A stretch of 64,000 nt of DNA, taken from CAVSWT01 sp963777515 (lineage in GTDB: Bacteria; Bacteroidota; Ignavibacteria; Ignavibacteriales; Ignavibacteriaceae). A model generated the notes under the pieces. The model was not told the origin of the DNA and ran no database searches. It saw only the letters and a list, made by a program, of their open reading frames with translations. Both the position numbers and the translations under genes were made by a program. The stretch lies in NCBI GenBank assembly GCA_963777515.1, contig CAVZQU010000007.1, positions 248,001-312,000 of the forward strand. The letters are read 5' to 3'. This document shows positions 49,447 to 57,797 of the stretch, in pieces; the stretch's first letter is position 1; each line of letters begins with the position of its first letter.

Positions 49447-50457
49447 ATGAAATCTATAAAATTTATTAAAACTGTTTTTATATTTTCTTCAATATGCCTA
49501 CTAACTGCATCAGATACTAAACCAAAAACTGGTAAAGACAATTTATTTGATATCCCTAATAATCCTAAAGAACTTGGCTTTGTTTTTTGGAATAGAGATT
49601 ATGATAATGCAATAAAACTAGCAGAAAAAGAAGACAAACCTATTTTAATTCTATTCCAGGAAATACCCGGCTGTAACACATGTGTTTCCTATGGAGAACA
49701 AGTCTTAACTAATCCTCTTGTTGTTGATGCAATCCAAGAATTGTTTATTCCCTTGGCAATTTATAATAATCGAGATGGCAGTGATTTAAAGACTTTAACG
49801 CAATTTAATGAACCTGCATGGAATAATCCTGTGGTCAGAATTATAACAAAAGATGGTAAAGACGCTGCTAAAAGAGTAGACGGTGATTATTCAATAAAAG
49901 GAATTACAACATCAATGATACAGGCATTGAATAATACACATAAACCGGTTCCACAATATTTGAAGCTAATTAATGATGAATCAATTTCCAGATCACATGA
50001 TTTAAAAACAGCTACATTTTCAATGTATTGTTTCTGGGAAGGTGAAGCATTTCTTGGAAATTTGAATGGAGTTATATCAACAAAACCAGGCTACATTAAT
50101 GGCCAAGAAAGTGTTGAAGTAAGATATGATCCTTCTATAATAACCTATAACGAACTAAAGCAAAATGCTGAAATGAAACAATGCTCGATTACAAAAAATG
50201 GAAGCTTAAAAAAGGATAACGATCCTAAATATTATCTTTCAAAAACCATTTTAAGATTTATTCCTATGACGCAAATGCAGGCTGCTAGAATAAATTCGGC
50301 AATTACTGGCGGCATCAATCCTAAACACTATTTATCCCCCTCTCAAATAAAATTGCTGAATTATATTCAAAATCATCTTGAAAAAAAATGGCGTAATTAT
50401 ATTGGGACAGAAAATTTAAAACAAAGCTGGCAAGAAGTGATAAACAAGGTAAAGTAA
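49447..50457 (+). CDS. Thioredoxin-like/MsrA-like fusion (VPGUxxT-family type, cysteine form)
   Basis: 336 residues with an N-terminal signal (IKFIKTVFIFSSICLLTAS). The thioredoxin-like domain has KPILILFQEIPGCNTCVSYGEQ near residue 75, where the redox motif is CNTC. A domain resembling MsrA starts near residue 195: TFSMYCFWEGEAFLGNL matches the GCFWxxE catalytic-cysteine motif, and GQESVEVRYDP matches the HAExVxVxYDP glutamate region. The later MsrA core is missing; instead the protein continues KYYLSKTILRFIPMTQMQAAR. I recall a family called VPGUxxT thioredoxin-like (seleno)proteins with this MsrA-like end; the Sec position is Cys here. An exported redox or methionine-sulfoxide role is plausible, not proven. 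Confidence 0.75.
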   Translation: MKSIKFIKTVFIFSSICLLTASDTKPKTGKDNLFDIPNNPKELGFVFWNRDYDNAIKLAEKEDKPILILFQEIPGCNTCVSYGEQVLTNPLVVDAIQELFIPLAIYNNRDGSDLKTLTQFNEPAWNNPVVRIITKDGKDAAKRVDGDYSIKGITTSMIQALNNTHKPVPQYLKLINDESISRSHDLKTATFSMYCFWEGEAFLGNLNGVISTKPGYINGQESVEVRYDPSIITYNELKQNAEMKQCSITKNGSLKKDNDPKYYLSKTILRFIPMTQMQAARINSAITGGINPKHYLSPSQIKLLNYIQNHLEKKWRNYIGTENLKQSWQEVINKVK

Positions 50458-50542
50458 AATTAGTTAAAAAAATTGGATAATATTTAAACTTTTAAACCAG
50501 CTTGTTTTATTTCTTATAATCGTTAGTTAATAATTTATAGAT

Positions 50543-51526
50543 TTAAATATCTTCTATATTTAAATAAACCATGGTTTGATTTAACAATTGGTAAGCTATT
50601 TCGCCAAAAGTCATCGGTCCGGTTATATTGGCGGTTTTCTTACCTTCCAGCTCAGAATAAAGATAATTTAAGATACAGTTGCATGAGAAAATAGGAGAAA
50701 TATTTAATCTTGAAACCTGCTGTATAAAGGAACTTACATAATTTTTTATTGGCTTTGCAATCTTGTATTCAACATCTTTAAATACAGGGGCATAAAAACT
50801 GACAGATTTTTTTTCCTTATCAATATTACTGAAACTTGTGTTAACCATAGCTCCATAATAATTTGCAACTAAAGGCAGTCTAATATCAACATTTTTTTCT
50901 AATAAATATTCAGCCAGATTTTTCTTCACACCATTCACAAAACAATCATTTGCATTAAATCCGGTTGTAGGAAACATAATTGTATCACCATTCCCCTGCT
51001 CAAATAAATTTACTATATCAAGGGTTGGGATTTTATTTGAAGGCAATTCAACATGCATTGCAACTGATTTGTTATCAGAACTTTCTCTTATTAAACCATT
51101 AAATACTTTGGGAGTGACTTTTCCTAAATCAGCCAGGTCAATTCCGGCTATCCAGCCAACCAACGGACTTAAAAATATATCTTTATATTTATTTGAGTTT
51201 TCAGCAAAAGAAATGTGTATAGAGCTAAATCCAGGTATTATTAATAATGTATATCCGTTTTCATATGAATCACCCGCTATACTTGGTAGAGAATTTTCAT
51301 CATATAATTTTATTTTTACATTTTTAACAAAGTCTGGTATGTCATCAACAAAAATTTCATTCTTTGTAAATGTTCCTCCTTCGTCACCCATAAAATAAGG
51401 AATTGTTCCACCTATCCAGTTTCCTTTAGGAAGTTTACTCAATAAATTTTCGTCAGCTGCTAATATCAGCGTTTCTCCTTTAGTTATTCTTTCAATAACT
51501 TCATTGATTGGCAGTAATTTTTTCAT
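50543..51526 (-). CDS. DUF6976/FIST-like protein
   Basis: 327 residues, soluble. The start LPINEVIERITKGETLILAADENLLSKLPKGNWIGGTIPYF is the beginning of what I recognise as DUF6976, and the end (SCNCILNYLYSELEGK, TGPMTFGEIAYQLLNQTMVYL) resembles the FIST-C sensory domain. FIST domains are thought to bind small ligands such as amino acids in signal proteins. A small gene of 84 codons lies nine bases upstream. The assignment is from memory of sequence patterns and should be treated as moderate. Confidence 0.6.
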   Translation of the reverse strand: MKKLLPINEVIERITKGETLILAADENLLSKLPKGNWIGGTIPYFMGDEGGTFTKNEIFVDDIPDFVKNVKIKLYDENSLPSIAGDSYENGYTLLIIPGFSSIHISFAENSNKYKDIFLSPLVGWIAGIDLADLGKVTPKVFNGLIRESSDNKSVAMHVELPSNKIPTLDIVNLFEQGNGDTIMFPTTGFNANDCFVNGVKKNLAEYLLEKNVDIRLPLVANYYGAMVNTSFSNIDKEKKSVSFYAPVFKDVEYKIAKPIKNYVSSFIQQVSRLNISPIFSCNCILNYLYSELEGKKTANITGPMTFGEIAYQLLNQTMVYLNIEDI

Positions 51527-51534
51527 TTGCTCTC

Positions 51535-51789
51535 CTATCCAAAAATTTGCTTTATATCTTTTTGGATAATTTTTTCGTACTTATTAAAAAATTCGTATAC
51601 CTCGCTAATACACTTATTAATATTTTGAGCAGAAGGGTCAACTTTTGTGCTTAATATAATTCTGTTCATCAAAATTTTAGCCCCTAATAATTGGAAGTTA
51701 TATTGTTTTTCTCCTAATACCATTTGCTTCCAGGCGTTATGTGATATTGACGGTAACATAGGAAACCCTAATAAATGTTGATTAAACAT
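51535..51789 (-). CDS. Small protein of unknown function
   Basis: 84 residues with no family I recognise (MLPSISHNAWKQMVLGEKQY, later CISEVYEFFNKYEKIIQKDIKQIFG). Mostly helical by composition, without signal peptide or membrane segment. It ends nine bases before the DUF6976-like gene, in the same direction, so the two are probably co-expressed and may work together. Confidence 0.55.
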   Translation of the reverse strand: MFNQHLLGFPMLPSISHNAWKQMVLGEKQYNFQLLGAKILMNRIILSTKVDPSAQNINKCISEVYEFFNKYEKIIQKDIKQIFG

Positions 51790-51997
51790 TTTATTATCGA
51801 ATAAAATCGAATAATTTTTACATTTATTTTCAAAAAAAAAAAATTATTTCTAGAATAATTTGAGGACAGCATATTGAATTAAAATTTCAAATTTGATTTT
51901 AATTCAATTTTCAGTAAAGAAATGGAAAAATTGAACATTAACATAATAGAAATTTACTATTGAATAAACAACAATATTTTTACTTATAATTAAACTA

Positions 51998-52642
51998 TTA
52001 AGGTGAAAGTCTCTCTATTTTCCAATCGTTTTTTTCTTTTACATATTTTATTCTATCATGCAGCCGGTTTTCTCTCCCCTGCCAAAACTCAAACGAATTC
52101 GGTATTAATTTGAATCCTCCCCAATAAGGCGGTAATGGTACTTTTCCTTTGTCATATTTCGTTTTGAATTCCTCATATTTTTTTTCAAGAATTTCCCTAT
52201 TGATAATTTGTTTGCTTTGATTTGAAGCCCATGCACCTAACTGGCTTTCATAGGGCCTTGTTCTAAAATATTCATCAGATTCTCTTTGGCTCACTTTTTC
52301 AACTTTGCCTGAAATTCTTATTTGCCTTTCCAAATTAAACCAGAAAAATAATAAAGAGGCATTAGGATTTTCATGCAATTCTCTTCCCTTTTGGCTTTCA
52401 TAATTAGTATAAAATTTAAATCCATCATTTTCAACACCTTTTAATAATACAACTCTCGAAGATGGGATCCCATTTTTTGTAGCTGTAGCTAATATCATAG
52501 CATTCGGTTGTTCAATATTAGCTTTTACAGCATCATCAAACCATGTTGAAAACTGGTCAAAAGGATTTTTACTGACACTTTTTTTACGAAGTTCTTTTAA
52601 AGTATAATCTTTTCTTAGGTTAGAAATTTCGTTATTATTCAT
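51998..52642 (-). CDS. pdxH: Pyridoxamine/pyridoxine 5'-phosphate oxidase
   Basis: 214 residues, usual for PdxH. FMN-dependent enzyme that makes pyridoxal 5'-phosphate. Typical motifs are NAMILATATKNGIPSSRVVLLKG near residue 47, FKFYTNYESQKGRELHENPNASLLFFW, RQIRISGKVEKV, PPYWGGFKLIPNSFEFWQGRENRLHDRI and the terminal ERLSP. Monocistronic, divergent from kgd across a 203-base gap that contains an inverted repeat. Confidence 0.96.
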   Translation of the reverse strand: MNNNEISNLRKDYTLKELRKKSVSKNPFDQFSTWFDDAVKANIEQPNAMILATATKNGIPSSRVVLLKGVENDGFKFYTNYESQKGRELHENPNASLLFFWFNLERQIRISGKVEKVSQRESDEYFRTRPYESQLGAWASNQSKQIINREILEKKYEEFKTKYDKGKVPLPPYWGGFKLIPNSFEFWQGRENRLHDRIKYVKEKNDWKIERLSP

Positions 52643-52742
52643 CTTACTCTTATTTTTGACAAACTAATTTTGCACTACATTAAAATTACATTTTTATTAA
52701 ATTAGAAAGCACAATTTCCAAGCTTATCAATAAAAGGGTATA

Positions 52743-52776
52743 GACAACACACAAGTATATTTTTGTGTTTGTTGTC
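52743..52776. promoter_or_regulatory. Interrupted inverted repeat between pdxH and kgd
   Basis: GACAAC-ACACAA (52743-52754) is complementary to TTGTGT-TT-GTTGTC (52763-52776) with a two-base bulge and an eight-base centre. It lies 69 bases upstream of the kgd ATG and 100 bases from the pdxH start, in the shared promoter region, so it may be an operator or a leader hairpin. No protein is encoded here. Confidence 0.35.
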
Positions 52777-52845
52777 TTTGATTTTTATTGTTAAGTGATT
52801 GAGATAATCAAGAAATAATTAACAACTGTAAAGTAATATAAAAAA

Positions 52846-55800
52846 ATGAAAACGCAAGAATTAACAAAAGAGCAGCAAGAAGAATTAGAAAAATTTGGAG
52901 CTAATACATGGTTCGTAGAATATCTTTATAAACAGTATCAGGAAAATCCCGAAGAAGTCCCCGATCAATGGAAGAAATTTTTTGGAGATACCGATAGTAA
53001 AAGTAACGGTAATGTTGAAGAACAGCTTAATGCTTCGTTATTAGCTGCTTCCAAGGATATATCTCTACCTAAACCAACAGAGGATGATGAGACACATATA
53101 ATTGCCGGAAGTTCAGCTAAAATTTTAGATAACATGAATAACAGTTTAAGCATCCCGGTAGCAACTTCACAAAGAACTATTCCGGTTAAGTTGCTTGAAG
53201 AAAATAGAATCATTATTAATAAAACATTAAAGAAAAGAAATGAGGGTAAAATATCTTTTACTCATTTAATTTCTTGGGCAATTTTACGCGCAGTTAAAAA
53301 CATGCCCGCGATGAATAATGCTTTCACGATTATTAAAAATAAGCCTCAACTAATTAAAAGAAAGCATGTTAATTTAGGATTAGCTATAGACATTGAAAAG
53401 AAAGATGGTTCACGTTCTTTGATTGTTCCAAATATTAAAAATGCAGATAAGATGAACTTCAAAGAGTTTTGGGAATCTTATGAAGATTTAGTTAAGCGTT
53501 CAAGAAAAGGATTGATTGATCCTTCCGAATTTTTAGGAACTACAATTACTCTTACTAATCCTGGAACTATCGGAACAATCACTTCTATACCAAGATTTAA
53601 TGGTTGGACAAGGAACAATAGTTGCAACTGGTTCAATTCAATATCCTGCAGAATACCAGGCGATGTCTCCCGGAACAATTTCTACTCTTGGTGTAAGTAA
53701 AGTTATGAATATTACCAGCACTTATGATCATAGAATTATACAAGGTGCTGAATCAGGATTATTTTTAAAAGATATTACCGAACTATTACTTGGTGAAAGA
53801 AATTTTTATGAGGAAATTTTCACAGCATTAAAAATTCCTCACCAGCCTCTTTCATGGAAAACGGATTACTACCCAGGCGCATTTAATAAAGCGACAAATA
53901 CCGAAGAGATTGAAAAACAAGCACGTGTATTACAGTTTATAAATTTGTATAGAGTTCGGGGACATTTAATTGCAAACCTTGATCCTTTAGGAACCCCAAA
54001 TACATATCATGCTGAATTAGATCCGGCAACCTACAAGCTAACTTTTTGGGATTATGATAGAGAATTTATTACTGGAGGTTTCGGCGGTGTTCAAACTGCA
54101 ACTTTGAGAGAAATAATTGATATTCTTCAAAAGACTTACTGTGAAAAGATTGGTATTGAATACATGCATATTCAAAACCCGGAAGAGAAATCATGGCTGC
54201 AAAGTAAGATGGAGCCGATTAGAAATTCTCCTGAATTTGAAATTGAGTTGAAAAAGAATGTCCTTAACAAATTAATAATAGCTGAAAATTTTGAACACTT
54301 CATTCATAATAGGTTTATCGGACATAAAAGATTTTCACTTGAAGGATCTGAAACTTTAATTCCGGTTCTTGATTTGCTTTTAAATGAAGCAAGTGAAGAT
54401 AAAGTAAGTGAAGTTGTTTTGGGAATGGCCCACCGTGGAAGATTAAATGTACTGGCAAATATAATTGGTAAAACCTACGATTCAATTTTTTCAGAATTTG
54501 AAGATATTCGAGATCCAAATTCAATTGAAGGCTCCGGCGATGTAAAGTACCATCTGGGAGCTTCAGGGTTGTATCAAACAAAAAACGGAAATGAAATTGC
54601 TGTTTCTCTTGCATCCAATCCAAGTCATCTTGAATGGGTTAATCCTGTTGTCGAAGGAATTGTAAGAGCCAAACAAACAAGAATGAATGACAGCAAAGAA
54701 CACAGAAAAGTTATGACTGTGTTAATACATGGCGATGCTGCTTTTGCCGGCCAAGGAGTAGTTGCGGAAACATTGAATCTATCGCAGCTTAGTGGTTATA
54801 GAACGGGAGGCACTATCCATATCATTATTAATAATCAAATCGGGTTTACGACAACACCGGAAGATGCACGTTCATCTGTTTATGCAACGGATGTAGCTAA
54901 AATGATTCAGGCTCCAATTTTCCATGTCAACGGCGATGATCCTGAAGCATCAATCTGGGTTGCTCAGCTTGCATTTGAATACAGGCAGAAATTTAAAAAA
55001 GATGTAGTAATTGATTTATTCGGGTATAGAAGACATGGTCACAACGAAGGTGATGAACCTGGATTTACTCAGCCTTTACTTTATGAAAAAATTAAAAGCC
55101 ATCCTTCTGTAAGAGAAATTTATTCAGGTTCTTTATTAAAGAATAAAATTCTTTCAAAAGAAGAAATAGAACAGATGAATGAAAAAATAATTGATAAGTT
55201 GAGCGAATCTTTTGATAAAATTAAAAAGCAAAGCACCGAATTTAATACAGATGTTCCTTTGGCTGTACCCAAGGAAAAGATGGATTCAATTGAACCTGTA
55301 AAAGACACAAATATATCTGAAGAAACTTTGATAAAAATTGTAAATGCTATAACTACTGAGCCTGAGGATTTTCACATCCATCCCAAACTGAAAAAATTTC
55401 TTGGGAGCAGAAAAAAATTAATTGATGGATCAATTGGTGCAGATTGGGCATTTGGCGAATCCATTGCATTCGGAAGCTTGCTGCTGGAAGGTACTCCGGT
55501 TAGACTAAGCGGACAAGATAGTGTTCGCGGAACTTTTAGTCAAAGGCACCTTGCTTTGACTGATATAGAAACCGGAAATGAATATTATTATTTAAATCAC
55601 ATTTCAAAAGAACAAGCAAGACTTGAAGCTTTAGACAGCCTGCTTTCAGAAGCTGCTGTGCTTGGATTTGAGTATGGCTACAGCACAGCCGATCCATTGG
55701 CTTTAGTAATCTGGGAAGCGCAGTTTGGAGATTTTTCAAATGGAGCTCAAGTTATTATTGATAATTTCATTGTAGCATCTTATGAAAAATGGAAAGTGCC

Positions 55801-56467
55801 GAACAGTGTTGTAATGCTGCTTCCCCATGGATTTGAAGGTCAGGGGCCTGAGCATTCAAGCGCAAGACTTGAGAGATTTTTAATCCTTTGTGCAGAAAAT
55901 AATATGCAGGTTTGTTATCCTTCAACACCTTCACAATATTTTCATTTGTTAAGAAGACAAATTTTACATGCTGAAAGGAAACCATTGATTGTGATGACAC
56001 CTAAGAGTTTACTGCGTCGTCCTGAAGCTAAGTCTTCAAAAGAAGAATTTATAAATGGTAAATTTTATGAAATTATAGATGATGTTACCGTTGAAAAGAA
56101 AAAATTCGTTGAAAAAATAATTTTAACCAGCGGAAAAGTTTATTACGACTTATTGAAATATAGAACCGAAAACGAAATTGATGATACAGCTATTGTTCGA
56201 TTAGAACAATATTATCCTTACAAATCAGAAAAAATGAAAAATGTCTTGTCCTCATATCCAAATGCAAAATCTGTAGTCTGGGTTCAAGAAGAACCAAAGA
56301 ATATGGGTGCATGGAATTTCTTAACCCAAAGATTATATGATGATTTATCTGATTGGCAAAAATTAGTATACGTCGGCCGTCCTGAAAGTGCCAGCCCGGC
56401 AGTAGGCTCATCAAAGATTTCGGGAAAACAGCAAGTGGATTTGGTTAAAGAAGCTTTTAAAGTTTAA
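52846..56467 (+). CDS. kgd: Multifunctional 2-oxoglutarate dehydrogenase E1/E2-core protein (one frameshift)
   Basis: About 1,207 residues, the size of mycobacterial Kgd. An N-terminal E1 arm (NTWFVEYLYKQYQENPEEVPDQWKKFFG) is followed by an E2 acyltransferase core (VNLGLAIDIEKKDGSRSLIVP, TSTYDHRIIQGAESGLFL) and the ThDP-dependent E1 part (LGMAHRGRLNVLANI, HGDAAFAGQGVVAETLNLSQL, INNQIGFTT, HGFEGQGPEHSSARLERFL). There is no lipoyl domain. The frame breaks at 53596-53598: an extra T turns TSIPRLMVGQGTIV into a short nonsense tail, and removal restores one frame. It feeds 2-oxoglutarate into the TCA cycle as dehydrogenase, decarboxylase or carboligase. The lipoylated partner and E3 lie elsewhere. 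Confidence 0.93.
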
Positions 56468-56492
56468 CTCTTTACTTAATAATCGCACTATT

Positions 56493-56525
56493 ATAAACCC
56501 AATTTCTATGAGAAATTGGGTTTAT
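56493..56525. terminator. Perfect 15-pair hairpin between kgd and the opposing lipoprotein gene
   Basis: ATAAACCCAATTTCT (56493-56507) and its exact complement (56511-56525) enclose an ATG loop, 25 bases after the kgd stop and 20 bases before the end of the convergent gene. It is a bidirectional terminator candidate. A near-identical stem (AAACCCAATT...) recurs at 60116-60148. Confidence 0.75.
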
Positions 56526-56544
56526 CTTTAATTAACAACTTCAA

Positions 56545-57246
56545 TCATCTTAACAAAGTAACATAGTTTTTAGAATCTAAAAAGAAATTCTCTTTATTTT
56601 TTATTATTTCTTTTTTATCAACACTTTCTACTTTCTTCAATCTCTTAAAGATGATATAGTTTTGGCCATAAGGTATTGGTTTTGATATCTGGCCTTCTTT
56701 TAAATCTGAAAGTATTGATGAAATATTTTTAGAATAATTTTGAATGTTCACTTCTCCTAACAATCCATTATTAGTTCGTGATGGACTTATAGAATACCTA
56801 CTTACAATCTCGTTAAAACCACTTCCCGCCATTAAGGCTTCATATGCAGAATCTGCTTGCTTCAAATTCACAAAAACTATTTCAGCAAGGTTCATCATTT
56901 CAGGCTCTGCAAGTTGAATCCTTATCTTTCTACGGATTAATAATTTTACAGGTTTCCCATTATACGTTGCCGGACTAAATTTCCATTTAAGAATTGATGC
57001 TAAAGCAAGAGCATCCCAATTTTTATCACCGCTACCTTTGACAAAACTCGCCCTTTCGACCGATCCATCCTCTTCAACCAAGATATCACTAACCAAATCA
57101 ATATCCTGATGATAGATGTTTTGAGTAATTAATGGTAAAGTAACTTGCTTTAGTAATTCGGGTTCTGAGATTAAAGACCTTTCGGTTTGTATTGAGGAAC
57201 ATCCGGCAAGCAAAACCATACAAATTAGAAATGTTAACTTTTTCAT
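56545..57246 (-). CDS. Lipoprotein with TonB C-terminal domain fused to parvulin-type (PpiC) domain
   Basis: 233 residues. The lipobox is VLLAGC near residue 14. A TonB C-terminal domain follows at about 30-110 (DILVEEDGSVERASFVKGSG, then WDALALASILKWKFSPATYNGKPV). From about residue 118 there is a parvulin/rotamase pattern: EIVFVNLKQADSAYEALMAGSGFNEIVSRYS, NGLLGEVNIQN, LSDLKEGQISKPIPYGQNYIIFKRLKK. The pairing of these two domains on a lipidated protein is not one I know. It could couple envelope energy or force transfer to outer-membrane protein folding, but the rotamase active-site residues are not verified. Neighbours are unrelated (kgd convergent, tRNAs upstream). Confidence 0.75.
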   Translation of the reverse strand: MKKLTFLICMVLLAGCSSIQTERSLISEPELLKQVTLPLITQNIYHQDIDLVSDILVEEDGSVERASFVKGSGDKNWDALALASILKWKFSPATYNGKPVKLLIRRKIRIQLAEPEMMNLAEIVFVNLKQADSAYEALMAGSGFNEIVSRYSISPSRTNNGLLGEVNIQNYSKNISSILSDLKEGQISKPIPYGQNYIIFKRLKKVESVDKKEIIKNKENFFLDSKNYVTLLR

Positions 57247-57455
57247 ATCTCCCTCCTAATCCTAATTTTAACAAACATTAAAATTACAAAACGCTTCGGG
57301 AGAGAAATTAGTTCAGAATGCAACCCTTTTTATAGTACAATTAAAAATTCTTTCTCTCTCGGAGTAGAGAAGAATTACATGTTGTATTGTGCTAATAAAA
57401 ATTGAAATAGTCAAGATAATAATGATATAAGTTGATTTGATAAGAAAGGTAGAAA

Positions 57456-57492
57456 AATAAAGCTTCAATCCACATGAATTGAAGCTTTTTTT
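57456..57492 (-). terminator. Terminator after the tRNA pair
   Basis: AAGCTTCAAT (57460-57469) pairs perfectly with ATTGAAGCTT (57478-57487) with an eight-base loop. The arm is flanked by T-rich DNA on both strands (TTTTTTT to 57492; on the minus strand TTATTTTT). It lies directly downstream of tRNA-Val as transcribed on the minus strand. Confidence 0.7.
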
Positions 57493-57493
57493 G

Positions 57494-57568
57494 TGGGGGC
57501 TGAAGGATTCGAACCTACGACCCCCTGCTTGTAAGGCAGGTGCTCTGAACCAACTGAGCTAAGCCCCC
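57494..57568 (-). tRNA. tRNA-Val (anticodon TAC)
   Basis: A 75-base cloverleaf: acceptor GGGGGCT/AGCCCCC, D-arm GCTC...GAGC, anticodon stem CCTGC/GCAGG with loop CTTACAA (anticodon TAC, reads GTA), a variable region GGGTC, and T-loop TTCGAAT. The T-stem has one U-U mismatch (GTAGG with CCTTC). CCA is not encoded. It lies 75 bases after tRNA-Gly on the same strand. Confidence 0.93.
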
Positions 57569-57643
57569 GAGAATCAAAATTTTGAGGTACAAATATTAAA
57601 TTATTTTAGAAGAAATCAAAATAAAATTTATTTGCTTTTTCTG

Positions 57644-57716
57644 AGCGAGCGACGGGGCTCGAACCCGCGACATTCAGCTTGGGAAGCTGACACTCTACCA
57701 GCTGAGTTACGCTCGC
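57644..57716 (-). tRNA. tRNA-Gly (anticodon CCC)
   Basis: A 73-base cloverleaf: acceptor GCGAGCG/CGCTCGC, D-arm ACTC...GAGT, anticodon stem TCAGC/GCTGA with loop TTCCCAA (anticodon CCC, reads GGG), T-arm GCGGG-TTCGAGC-CCCGT. CCA is not encoded. Probably the first gene of a two-tRNA transcript ending at the hairpin near 57460. Confidence 0.93.
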
Positions 57717-57797
57717 AATTTTAACAACTCAAACATATTCAATTTTATTCAAGTTGTAAAGTTTCTTTTTTCTGAAATAAAATCATATAAAAAATTT

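Noticed and set aside
49660..49700. Selenocysteine (in-frame TGA) in the thioredoxin-like protein
   Set aside because: The codon in the motif is TGT (Cys), so no recoding is needed.
7526..53700. Programmed ribosomal frameshifting as the explanation of the split genes
   Set aside because: The breaks hit many unrelated housekeeping genes, often several per gene, without a shared slippery site or downstream structure, and most are a single extra homopolymer base.
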